A stretch of DNA of 64,000 bases from Halobacteriales archaeon QS_1_69_70 (lineage in GTDB: Archaea > Halobacteriota > Halobacteria > Halobacteriales > Haloarculaceae). Within the stretch, counting starts at the first letter, position 1. The number at the start of each line of letters is the position of its first letter. The translations under genes were made by a program, and so were the position numbers. The stretch spans positions 62,001 through 126,000 of the forward strand of contig PXRI01000008.1 in the NCBI GenBank assembly GCA_003021005.1, read 5' to 3'. Below the pieces are notes generated by a model. That model worked only from the letters and a program-made list of their open reading frames with translations. It ran no database searches and had not been told where the DNA came from. Below are positions 41,152-50,552 of the stretch, one piece after another.

Positions 41152-42866
41152 TGATCTCTGACCTTCACGGTGTTTTGACAGATCTACAAGACTCATGGAC
41201 GTATTCAGAAGATCCTACCACGATTAAATTTTCTAGTAATGAACTTACTATCTCATGCCGAGAAAGAATATTTGAACAAATAGCTGATATTCGTTCAATT
41301 TTTGATGGGAGAAGCCTGATATTCAAGGTTTCCGAAGAAAGAGATATCTTTGAATACAGAATCCACTGGGAACCCAATAACAACATTACCCGGACCAGAG
41401 ACCAAGACGAGGATACAGAAGGTGATGATTTGTTTCAGGATGATGCAGCAATATCAGCAATAGAGACTTTGAGAAACAATCGTATAACAAATACTGAGCA
41501 ATTACGGGAATGCTTAGACGGCTTCATTGGTAATGAAAACGTAAAGGTCAGTTTTGTTTACCGTGTAAATACAGCAGACATTAGCGGAGTGATTAAATCT
41601 GAGATAGATGAACTAAATAGTGTTCGATTTTATGTACAAAAGTCAACATTTTTGGACCATATAGACATCGATGAAATGGACTCATTAAAAGAAATACTAC
41701 TCCCGGCTAATGAAAAACAATTGTTTGTTATCCAAGACATCGATGCGGCTTGTTATGGAAAGGATCTAGGTTTCTTTTCCTTATCGAATCTATTTTCGGA
41801 TTCGTATAATGATTTCTTGCGGATGAGATCGGAAATTGAAAGAAAAATATCTAAGGTTGGGCGGGAGTGCGTTATCGATAAATTCGAGAGTATTTATATC
41901 CCCCCAGATTTCTTCGAGCTCCAATCCATCAATGACGAATCTTTCGTTTCCGATTTATTTACCCAAATAAGCGGCTATCAATTATTGTATTCAATATTTT
42001 CTCTTAGCAATGTGGTAAGTCGTCGTTCTGACAGTTGGCAAATAAGAATAAACGGTAAAAAAATTCTGGAGGAAAACGTAAAGATAGATGACCATGAAGG
42101 TGGTTGGGAATTGAAGACACTTACATCTGAGAGAGTAGAATCGGATGTTCTCATAACGAAGGATATGGTTAGTTCCTTCGTCGAGGTGTTCCAATGGACC
42201 TATGAGATCCGGGAGACAGATAGATTATCAGTTTTAAGAAATATCATCACACTGTACACTACTACGATTGAAGGACTAATTGAGGATATTGATGAAATAT
42301 TCGGAAGTTCAAAATCTAACTTCCAATTCTATGCAGAGGAGAGCGTTGATGAGTTTTTGGAGATGCAACAAGACGTTAGTAATTACCTTCTTGAAACTCA
42401 GCGGGAGATCTCAGAACTTCGGCGTAGCCTCGCAAATAACCTGAGTAGGGACCTATTCAGAGTTTTTGGCTTTTTGATCGTCGTCTGGGTGGGTATCTTC
42501 CTTCAATTAGAACAAATTGCTACAGTACAAAATGCTTTGAGTCTCTCACTTGTCCCGGTTATCTTATATCTCATATTAAGTATCCGTGCAGTTATGGGCT
42601 TAAATCAACAGTTCATTTCTATCGAAGAACGACGTGATTCGTACTATGAAATGTATAAACGCCAATTGAGCGAAGAATTTTTCGATGATATAGTAGATTC
42701 GGACGAAGACCAACGTATTAGTAGCCAATTTCAAACCGATAAATGTATCTATTATATAGTCTTCGGTGGGTTATTGCTATTTGCCATCTACGCGGTCATT
42801 GACCTGCAAGTTATCCATGGGCCAGTGTCAGAAATTGCTAGTTCTATTTTATCTGAGGCAAATTAA
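41151..42866 (+). CDS. AT-rich cargo protein B; large protein with C-terminal transmembrane helices, unknown family
   Basis: 571 aa; stop/start overlap TAATG with protein A; hydrophobic segments FRVFGFLIVVWVGIFLQL, LSLVPVILYLILSIRAVMG, IYYIVFGGLLLFAIYAVIDL. Confidence 0.6.
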   Translation: MISDLHGVLTDLQDSWTYSEDPTTIKFSSNELTISCRERIFEQIADIRSIFDGRSLIFKVSEERDIFEYRIHWEPNNNITRTRDQDEDTEGDDLFQDDAAISAIETLRNNRITNTEQLRECLDGFIGNENVKVSFVYRVNTADISGVIKSEIDELNSVRFYVQKSTFLDHIDIDEMDSLKEILLPANEKQLFVIQDIDAACYGKDLGFFSLSNLFSDSYNDFLRMRSEIERKISKVGRECVIDKFESIYIPPDFFELQSINDESFVSDLFTQISGYQLLYSIFSLSNVVSRRSDSWQIRINGKKILEENVKIDDHEGGWELKTLTSERVESDVLITKDMVSSFVEVFQWTYEIRETDRLSVLRNIITLYTTTIEGLIEDIDEIFGSSKSNFQFYAEESVDEFLEMQQDVSNYLLETQREISELRRSLANNLSRDLFRVFGFLIVVWVGIFLQLEQIATVQNALSLSLVPVILYLILSIRAVMGLNQQFISIEERRDSYYEMYKRQLSEEFFDDIVDSDEDQRISSQFQTDKCIYYIVFGGLLLFAIYAVIDLQVIHGPVSEIASSILSEAN

Positions 42867-42875
42867 TAGGAAGCC

Positions 42876-43996
42876 TTAATTACAAAAATTACCTTCATTG
42901 TTCAGCTGAAATTCGTCCAGTACCTGCTGACGTTGCTGCATCTTGCGCTCAGCAGACCGTACGTCATAGTGCTCATCGATAATGCTCGGGGAGACGTTAC
43001 ACCGCTCGCTAACCACCTCGACAGGAATCCCTGACGATAGTAGGTGGGTGATGTACCCCCGGCGGATCGGATGCGGCGTCACCGACGACGGACACTTCGA
43101 GACACTATCCAGATCGACGACCGCCTCGCAATCGGTGGGATCTCGATCGTGAGGGCACTCAGCTGAAACCTCACATGGCCTGGACCACTTGTAGATGTAC
43201 GTCCGGATCGTCGACTTCGCAACTCGACCATGCACCGATGTCAGAAGCGGTGATCGGCCATGCTCATCTGTTACGTCCGGCCGCTGGTGATCCAGATAGT
43301 CATCGATCACCGCACAGACCTCCGAGGAAATCGCAACCGGCCGCTCACCGCGGTTACCGTTCTTGATCGGGGTATCCGTCTCCGGTCGGTGCGCGATGTT
43401 TAGATGGGGTGTCTCGGCGTTCGGGCGATAATCGTCGATGTCAAGCGCGTGGGCGGCACCCATCCGGATCCCGGTTTCGGCCAGTATGAGCCAGGTCACG
43501 TGCTCGACGGTCGCGTACTCGTACGTGCCGAGATACTCGACGATCTCTTCGACTCGATCGGCGTGAAGAGTCTTTTCTCGGGAGCCTTCGCCACGCGGGA
43601 CGTTGGGGACGTTAATTTTGTGGAACAGGCCCTCGGGGACCGCGTCGATGGTTTCACACCATTTGATGAAAACCCGAAGCGTCGACATCTGCGTCCGTTC
43701 GCTGACGACGTTGAGGTCCTCCCGTCGCCACACCTGGAACTCGTGGAGGTCGCGAGCCGAGAGGTCGTTCATGTTCTCGATGTCCTGCTCGGTGCACCAG
43801 TCGACGAGAAGCTCAGACGGGACCTGTGGCCCTTGACGGTCGCCTGTTGACAGTCCCGCTTCCGGTCGTCGAGATACATCTGGACGGCGTCTGCAGGGGT
43901 GATCGGTTCCAGGGAGTTTTCGGACTCTTGAAGCACTCCCCGGAGCGTGTCCTCGAGATCCCGGTCGTTCGGGATGGTGGGGACGTCGTTATTCAT
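42876..43996 (-). pseudogene. tyrosine recombinase/integrase 2, single-base frameshift
   Basis: N-terminal 43769-43996 and C-terminal 42876-43772 in different frames; HRSRLSF|LVDWCTEQDIENMNDL restored by adding one base near 43815; HRPETDTPIKNGNRGERP, HPIRRGYITHLL, HYDVRSAERKMQQRQQVL. Confidence 0.8.
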
Positions 43997-44210
43997 TGTC
44001 CGTCGCTTTCAGATCGCGAATGATTCCCTGGACCGACTCGTCTGCGTACAGCGCCGAACCGTGGTCTGGGTTTCGGCGTATGTAGTACTCGACGGCGCGG
44101 CGGAGGAAGTCGGCCTTGGTCGAGTCTGTTTCGTCGATCGCCGCCTCAGCCAGATCCGCGTGCTCCGCTGGCAGCCGGGTCGCGAAGGCTGGCTTTAAAT
44201 TCGACCCCAT
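43989..44210 (-). CDS. small ribbon-helix-helix-like regulator upstream of integrase 2
   Basis: FATRLPAEHADLAEAAIDETDSTKADFLRRAVEYYIRRN; overlaps integrase 2 start. Confidence 0.6.
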   Translation of the reverse strand: MGSNLKPAFATRLPAEHADLAEAAIDETDSTKADFLRRAVEYYIRRNPDHGSALYADESVQGIIRDLKATDNE

Positions 44211-44233
44211 TACCAGCCCGTGCCGATTCGGGC

Positions 44234-44270
44234 CTTATATATAATGGCGAAAACATGGCCATGGCCATGG
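44234..44270 (-). promoter_or_regulatory. TATA element (ttatatataa) and adjacent palindromic ATGGCCATGGCCAT
   Basis: TATA ~25-34 bp upstream of the ATG at 44210, consistent with a leaderless transcript; 14-bp perfect palindrome 44255-44268. Confidence 0.55.
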
Positions 44271-44413
44271 CAAAACGGCCAAGATTGAAGATCTTAGCTT
44301 AACATATTGTATACTCTGGCCAAACTACCCTACATTTGCAAAAAATTGAATGGCTAGTCGTGTTTATTCTGAAACATTCGGTGCCATTCCAGTTAACAGA
44401 TAATCAGTAAGCT

Positions 44414-44431
44414 TGGGCCATGCATGGCCCA
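44414..44431. promoter_or_regulatory. 18-bp perfect palindrome tgggccatgcatggccca
   Basis: Reads identically on both strands; shares GGCCAT half-sites with 44255-44268. Confidence 0.5.
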
Positions 44432-44925
44432 TCATGGCCGAGTAATGGTATTCTATAGGTGATTCTGTTTGTTCAACATTCGATATGTCCCCGTACGCCT
44501 GGCCGGTTCAGAGCTCCCGCGCGGTAACGATCGATTTCATAGCCGGATTCTGAACGAATTATTGCTATTGGACCATAGTATATGAATTACCTAATTAGGA
44601 GTCGGCCAAACGTCCCACAGATTGATCGTCTTTAGGAAAATAATCCGGCGAATGAACACTTTAGACATACGATAATGATGTTTCGACTTTCTCGGTATCT
44701 TCATCAGTTGATACCGCCCAAACATTTCCACCTATTGTTCTCCCCATGATCGCCGACGTAACATTCCGCTACGCCGAATTTCCTAACTGAATCACCCGGA
44801 GGCGGCTGACCATCATTCAAATCTAAATAGCGGCACGTAACACCCCGTTACGCGTCGATCAGAGTATCTGAAGTCGGTGGTTTCAGATCAGCCTCGACCA
44901 GACAGTATCACGAATACCAAGGGTT

Positions 44926-45036
44926 GTGAGGGAGGGACACACGGACCGAGAAGAGCTCACCGAGTACGTCGATCGTTTTCAATCACTGCTCGAATTGGCT
45001 CCGCAAATCGAAGAGCAGATAGAACAGAAGACGTGA
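44926..45036 (+). CDS. 36-aa small ORF or gene remnant
   Basis: GTG start, MREGHTDREELTEYVDRFQSLLELAPQIEEQIEQKT*. Confidence 0.25.
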   Translation: MREGHTDREELTEYVDRFQSLLELAPQIEEQIEQKT

Positions 45037-45047
45037 TTTGACACCGG

Positions 45048-47849
45048 TTACCCCCGAGCTTCGCTAACTAAATCTTCGAGGCTATTCAATGGAATAGGGT
45101 CTAAAGTGACCAGCTCATCGTCCGCCGTATAGTAGATACCTGGGAAGATGTCTCGATTTTCATACACCGAGGTCAGTACGTGGTGGTAGACGCTAAGTTG
45201 CTTCCGATATTCCTCATGACCTCGGCGGGTTGCGTCGGTCTTGTAATCGATTACCTCGACCCGGCCATTCGTGAGGTGTACGAGGTCGACGACGCCCGAG
45301 ATTGTCACACGACCACCATCCACTTCCAACGGGAGCCGGGCGGGTTGTTCGACCATTAATTCCCCCTCAAGACTGTCAATGAATGCCTTCACTCGCTTCT
45401 CATGGTGGTTAGATGGCGCAACCTCTTCACCGCTTGCGTATTCCTCGGCGAATTGGTGAACCTGATCCCCGAAGCTCGTCCCACCACCTTCCGAAGCTAC
45501 CGTCTCACCGGTGTCAACGTCGAAGATTGAGTCATCGATCAGGTCGTGCGGCGTGAGCCCTATCGGGCCAGCCGGCGGTTGGACCGAGAATGGCAGTTGT
45601 GCCTGGACGGTCTGATCCCGCTCGACTGGCTCGACGTCCGGCTGGACTGGCTGAACCTCGACGGGAAGTTCTTCGAGGAAGGTATTCCGCTCCTCCCCGC
45701 CGGCAAAGATGACGTGGCTTTCAGCCCGCGTAATTGCGACGTAAAGCAATCGACGTTCCCCGTCGTATCCTTCGGGGAGACAGTGTCTGAGGACGTCGTG
45801 TCGCCAGTTGTCGTAGACGTGCGGGTGGGCATCGATTTCGGCGTACTCCTTGCGTTGTCGGAGCCCAACCGGCTCCTCGTAGCGGACGATATCCGAGTTC
45901 CGTGACGAGGGCGGGAACCGGCCATCGTTCAAATTCGCGAGGATGACGTTCGGATACTCGAGGCCCTTGGCCGCGTGGATGGTTTGCACCGTGACCGAAT
46001 CATCGCCGGCACTTGTGTGGACCTCGTGGGTGGCCCCGTCCTCGATGGCGCCCTCGATGAACTGTATCAGGTCGCCACGAGTCATCGTGGTCGCGTCGTA
46101 CACCGACTGGATGGTGTGAAGGATGACGTCAGCGTAGTCGCCGTCGAAGCCGTACCGCGCAAAGACTCGGCGGGCGACCAGCAGCTCCTGGATTTCGTCG
46201 AGCGTGTAGCCGGCTCGTTCGAGCACGACCGCCCAGCCCCGGTCGGCGTCGGATTCCAGGATTCTGAGCCACGCAAGGAGGAGTTTGGCTTGGTCCGTCC
46301 GGAATAGTTTGACACCGCCGTCGTAGGACATCGGGAAGGCGAACTCCTCGGCCACCTGGAGCAGCTCACGACCGTAGTCTCTCGTCCGGGTGAAGACAGC
46401 GATATCGCCGTACTTCGGCGGTCGCGGGTCGCCGTCCTCATCCTCGATGGGATACCCCTCGTTCCCGACGATTCGTTGAATGTTAGAGAGGACGGCCTCG
46501 TGTTCATCCTCGTGCTGAACCGCTTCGATGTTCGTCTCGTCGAACGACGCATTCGATGACAGCGAGACGACGTCGTCGAGCACAGAGTGGTCAATGTCCT
46601 CGCCGTCGCTAGCTGGAGTGACGAGTGCCTCTTCCGAAAACTCGAGAATGGACGCCGTCGACCGGTAATTTTCCTCCAGTTCGATCCGGGTAACTTCGGT
46701 TGCGTCGAAGGCGACCCGCTGGGCGTCGTCGTTGAGTTCGGCGCGGAACCGGTCCAGGCGCTGTTTGAAGTCGGTGATGTTGGCCACGTCGGCGTACTGG
46801 AACGAGTAGATGCTCTGTTTCCAGTCGCCGACCACGCAGAGATTGTCGGTGCCGGCCAACAGGAGCGCGAGCTTGAACTGGATCTCGTTCGTGTCCTGGA
46901 ATTCGTCGATCATCACGTACTCATAGGCGATCCGCTCTCTGATGCCGTGATTTTCACACAGGAGCACGAACGCGAACAGTTGGAGAAACCCAAAGTTCAG
47001 GAAGTTACGGCCGAGCGCGAACTCGAGGTACTCGAAGAAGACATCGTGGACGAACTGCTTCAGGTGCTCGCGGTCCGCCTCGAAGACGCGGCGGGCGACA
47101 TCATCGTCGAGTTGCTTCGTGCCGCGGCCACCGCGAAGGTCGGCTTTCGACGGGGCGTCCGGCCGATACGTCTTGTTGCCGCCATACCGACTCAAGTCGC
47201 TACGGAGCTCGGACTGTTTCCGGCCACCATTCTGTGGCTGATTAACCTCGTCGAACAGCGTCCGGAACGCCTCGAAGTCGCCGTCGAGATGCGATTCGCC
47301 GTCCCGATACCAGCCGTCAGCGGTGGGGAAGATACCCTTCGCCGAGAGCTGCTTGACGAGCCCGAGGAGTTCCGAGTGATCGTCGATCGCTCGGAACTGG
47401 TCGGCGTACCCCGGGTGTGCGTCCCGGAACTGGCCGAGGAACTCCCGGAAGAGCTCCGCTTCGATGAGCTCATCTTCGAGAATGTTCGTGGAGCCGGTGA
47501 TGTGGTCGTCGATACCCAGATGGGTCGGAGCGCGAAAGCCGTGCTCATCGAGGATCGCATGGCAGTGGGCGTGGAACGTGCTGATCGGGGCATCGGCCAG
47601 TTCCCGAAGACTGTACCCCGATCGATCGACGATCCGTTCTTTCATCTCGAGCGCTGCGCTCCGCGTGAACGTCACGAGCAAGACGTCATCCGGGTCCACC
47701 TCGGGTTGGTCGACGATGTTCGCGTACCGCCGTGTAACGGCGAACGTCTTTCCGGTGCCGGCGCCGGCGTCGACGAGATAGAGGCCCTCGGTATTCTCGA
47801 TGAGTTGCCGTTGCTGCTCGTTCGGTTCGATGTCAGTCATCCCGCTCAC
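45048..47849 (-). CDS. UvrD/AddA-like helicase with C-terminal PD-(D/E)XK nuclease
   Basis: DAGAGTGKTFAVTRRYA, VTFTRSAALEMKERI, DEFQDTNEIQ, ENYRSTASIL, TIHAAKGLEYPNVIL, LLYVAITRAESH; GVVDLVH...VEVIDYKTD nuclease motif. Confidence 0.85.
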   Translation of the reverse strand: MSGMTDIEPNEQQRQLIENTEGLYLVDAGAGTGKTFAVTRRYANIVDQPEVDPDDVLLVTFTRSAALEMKERIVDRSGYSLRELADAPISTFHAHCHAILDEHGFRAPTHLGIDDHITGSTNILEDELIEAELFREFLGQFRDAHPGYADQFRAIDDHSELLGLVKQLSAKGIFPTADGWYRDGESHLDGDFEAFRTLFDEVNQPQNGGRKQSELRSDLSRYGGNKTYRPDAPSKADLRGGRGTKQLDDDVARRVFEADREHLKQFVHDVFFEYLEFALGRNFLNFGFLQLFAFVLLCENHGIRERIAYEYVMIDEFQDTNEIQFKLALLLAGTDNLCVVGDWKQSIYSFQYADVANITDFKQRLDRFRAELNDDAQRVAFDATEVTRIELEENYRSTASILEFSEEALVTPASDGEDIDHSVLDDVVSLSSNASFDETNIEAVQHEDEHEAVLSNIQRIVGNEGYPIEDEDGDPRPPKYGDIAVFTRTRDYGRELLQVAEEFAFPMSYDGGVKLFRTDQAKLLLAWLRILESDADRGWAVVLERAGYTLDEIQELLVARRVFARYGFDGDYADVILHTIQSVYDATTMTRGDLIQFIEGAIEDGATHEVHTSAGDDSVTVQTIHAAKGLEYPNVILANLNDGRFPPSSRNSDIVRYEEPVGLRQRKEYAEIDAHPHVYDNWRHDVLRHCLPEGYDGERRLLYVAITRAESHVIFAGGEERNTFLEELPVEVQPVQPDVEPVERDQTVQAQLPFSVQPPAGPIGLTPHDLIDDSIFDVDTGETVASEGGGTSFGDQVHQFAEEYASGEEVAPSNHHEKRVKAFIDSLEGELMVEQPARLPLEVDGGRVTISGVVDLVHLTNGRVEVIDYKTDATRRGHEEYRKQLSVYHHVLTSVYENRDIFPGIYYTADDELVTLDPIPLNSLEDLVSEARG

Positions 47850-50421
47850 CCTCTAGCAAAAGGTCGCGATGGTCGACACGGCGGTAGTTCGGTTCTCCGC
47901 CGGGGCCTTCGATCGGGAAGCACTCGGCACCGGCCCGCCGGTGGTTGATCTCCTCGATGCGGTCCGAGACGAACGCCTCGAACGCGTCGAGATCCTCCCG
48001 GAAGAACGCGCGTTTCCGAATCCCATTGAGTTCGCGGATCGCTTGGTCACAGCCCTTCTCGTCATCGACAGCCTCGCCGGTGGCTTTCAATATCGCCGCG
48101 GTGAACTCCTCGGCAAAGGCTGAGTCTCTGAGTTCTTCCTTGTCAGTCGTCTCCGGGAACGACAGGGACTCGACGGTATCCTGGTAAGTGGCGAATCCGA
48201 GGTCCTCAAACGTGGCAACACAGTCGTTGTATCCGTCCAGAAGGGCGTCATAGGCCTCTCGAGAGGCCACGAAGTCGTCGAAGGTCTCCGGATAGTATTC
48301 GATGGTCGTTAGGGCATCCTCGAGAGTCGCGTCGCCCGTGATGACGTCGTCGAGCGTCTCGAGGAAGTGGCAGAAGCTAAACTGAATACGTTGGTCAGGG
48401 TTCTCGCTTCGGAAGTGGCTCAGATACAAAGCCGCCTGGAAGTTCGGAGTGTCGGTAACAGGGTCGATCGACGACCGCTTCACTAACTTGTATGCGGACT
48501 TCTTGCTGCCGCTCTTGTAGTCGACGATGTGGTCGGCGGCCCGCACGAGGTCGATCTTGCCCTTGGCGCCGATGGCCGCGTTCTCGAACCAGCGTTCTGT
48601 GAGCGTGGAGTCGACCTCCAGCCCGAAGTGGTCGGCGACGACATTGTCGCCCCAGCCGGACGCCGGGGTGAGAAACGCCTGGCTCTCTGGCGGGTGGGCG
48701 TCCAGGTACTCGACGATGGTGTCGAGGCCGATCCGGTACTTCCGTCGGCGCAACGGTGCCTCATCATCGTGGAAGAACGAGCCGGCCTCCCGGAGCATCA
48801 AGTCCACGACGTCACGGATGGCGTCGTCGTCGACGCGGTCGGGGTGGTTGACGTAGAACTCCGCGAAGTCGTGGAACAGGTTCCCCTCCCGGAAGTAGTC
48901 CTTGTCGGGGCCGTCGAGTATTCGGCCGAAGAAGTAGTCCCGCGGGGAATTGACGTAGCTGTTGAGACTCGATTGGCTGATCGTCTCGATGGTGTCGGGC
49001 TCGACGCCGATGGGCTCCGTCTCGAATCGCTCCCCAGTCTCCTCCTCAGGGTGGGAGTGCTGCACCGACTCGAGATCGCTGAATCGTTCGAAGTCCTCAT
49101 CCAGAAGTTCTCCAAAGTACAGACAGGGCGTGACCGGCTGGCCGCCGGCCGTATCCTGGACGAGATAGTACTGCTCGGTCCCACTCTGCAGTAGGAGTTG
49201 GAACCGCCTGATGTAGCGTTCGAACTGGGCGTCGGTGTCGACCCAGGGGCGCTGTGGGGCGGCGTGGGTCCAGCCGTCGTCCAGGCCGAGATAGAAGACG
49301 GACGAGCGATCGACATAGCCCGACGACTTAGCATCGGCCAACAGCACGCCCTCGTTCTCGCGGTCCACGGGGACGTCGTACGTCTGGAGGTAGTATGCGA
49401 GGTTTTCGACTCGGTCCTGGGTGACAGTCGCCGTCGCGAGTCCGAGCTTGGACAGCTCTTCAGAGAATTGCTCAAGGTTACTTCCCGTCTCGGTCTCGAA
49501 GGCGGTCAGCGCCTCGTCGAACGTGGATTGCTCCACTGTCTCGCAGAAATCAGTGATCCACTGGACTTCCGGGACATCGACGCTGGTAAGCTGCTTTTCG
49601 TCGTGCTCGACCGGGACGTTTGCGCCCAAACGGGCGAGGACCGGCTTGGCATCGGTAACGGTCGTTTCGGAGCCGCGGAACGCCGTCCGGAGGAGTCGGA
49701 CGAACGCCCGATGGTCCGGGTGCTCAACGAACCCGGGACCACCGTGGTACGGGATATCATTCGCCTCGAGGGCGGATTCGACGAGCGAGGAATACCTACT
49801 CGCACTGTCGAGGACGACGGCAACGTCGTCGGCGTTCGCTGGGGTGACCGTATCGAGGAGCGCGTCGACGATGTCGGCCGAGGAGTCGAAGACATGGAAC
49901 GGCGGATGGTCGAACGGATCGTCGGTGAAGAGCTCGACGCGGTCGTACTCGGCCGGGAGGATCGACCGTTCGAGCTGGGTCAGTTGCTCGTAGCCGACGA
50001 CGGCGACGGCCTCATGTTCGTCGATTTCGTAGTCGGTCAGCTGTCCGGAGGTCGTCTGGATGTCTTCGATGATGTCGACGGCCGCCTCGGTGGTCTCGTC
50101 GGTGTAGGCGCCATATTCGAATATATCGTCGGCTGCGCCTTGATGCTCCCAGCACTGGAGGATATTCCCAATCGCGTAGGCGATCGCCTTCCAGGAGTGG
50201 TCGGTCCGGTCGACGACTTCGAGGAAGGCGAGGCGGTCTTCGGCCTGTTCTCGGCGGCCTGTCGCAAGTCGTCGGGGTGTGGTCGCGAAGGTGCCGAACT
50301 GAGATGCTGTGACGCGGCAGTTGATCGCATCGGCGAGAGGGTTGGCGGGAACGATGACCAGGTCGTGGTTTTCGACAGCAGAGTAGAGTGTCTGCAGATC
50401 CCTTGCTCGGCTAATTGACAC
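47833..50421 (-). CDS. AddB/RexB-like PD-(D/E)XK nuclease subunit
   Basis: 863 codons from GTG at 50421; ISQSSLNSYVNSPRDYFFGRIL, GNLFHDFAEFYV, GKIDLVRAADHIVDYKSG nuclease core; overlaps AddA-like start. Confidence 0.75.
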   Translation of the reverse strand: MSISRARDLQTLYSAVENHDLVIVPANPLADAINCRVTASQFGTFATTPRRLATGRREQAEDRLAFLEVVDRTDHSWKAIAYAIGNILQCWEHQGAADDIFEYGAYTDETTEAAVDIIEDIQTTSGQLTDYEIDEHEAVAVVGYEQLTQLERSILPAEYDRVELFTDDPFDHPPFHVFDSSADIVDALLDTVTPANADDVAVVLDSASRYSSLVESALEANDIPYHGGPGFVEHPDHRAFVRLLRTAFRGSETTVTDAKPVLARLGANVPVEHDEKQLTSVDVPEVQWITDFCETVEQSTFDEALTAFETETGSNLEQFSEELSKLGLATATVTQDRVENLAYYLQTYDVPVDRENEGVLLADAKSSGYVDRSSVFYLGLDDGWTHAAPQRPWVDTDAQFERYIRRFQLLLQSGTEQYYLVQDTAGGQPVTPCLYFGELLDEDFERFSDLESVQHSHPEEETGERFETEPIGVEPDTIETISQSSLNSYVNSPRDYFFGRILDGPDKDYFREGNLFHDFAEFYVNHPDRVDDDAIRDVVDLMLREAGSFFHDDEAPLRRRKYRIGLDTIVEYLDAHPPESQAFLTPASGWGDNVVADHFGLEVDSTLTERWFENAAIGAKGKIDLVRAADHIVDYKSGSKKSAYKLVKRSSIDPVTDTPNFQAALYLSHFRSENPDQRIQFSFCHFLETLDDVITGDATLEDALTTIEYYPETFDDFVASREAYDALLDGYNDCVATFEDLGFATYQDTVESLSFPETTDKEELRDSAFAEEFTAAILKATGEAVDDEKGCDQAIRELNGIRKRAFFREDLDAFEAFVSDRIEEINHRRAGAECFPIEGPGGEPNYRRVDHRDLLLEGERDD

Positions 50422-50552
50422 GGAACCGATAATGATTACAATCTGGTTAAATCTACGGGCTGAATCGGATAGTCCCCCAAACCGAATGGGTCCGTGGAGT
50501 TGGTCAGTTACACAGGGCAAATCTATTTCTCATTGTTGTGTAAGTTGGTACC

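Noticed and set aside
40111-42866. Firm assignment as Kiwa
   Set aside because: Similarity of protein A to NA37/DUF4868 is weak by eye and protein B is much larger than KwaA.
37500-44000. tRNA-Arg duplicated attachment site at the left edge
   Set aside because: Scanned for gagcccgacgggatttgaaccc-like sequence and did not find a convincing copy.
44926-45036. 36-aa ORF as a confident gene
   Set aside because: Too short, no homology recognised; may be a remnant.
37458-45040. CRISPR array or rRNA in the AT-rich region
   Set aside because: No regularly spaced identical repeats and no rRNA-like sequence seen.
46587-47948. 453-aa plus-strand ORF opposite the AddA-like gene, and 49198-50418 plus opposite AddB
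   Set aside because: Antisense shadows of clear helicase/nuclease coding sequence.
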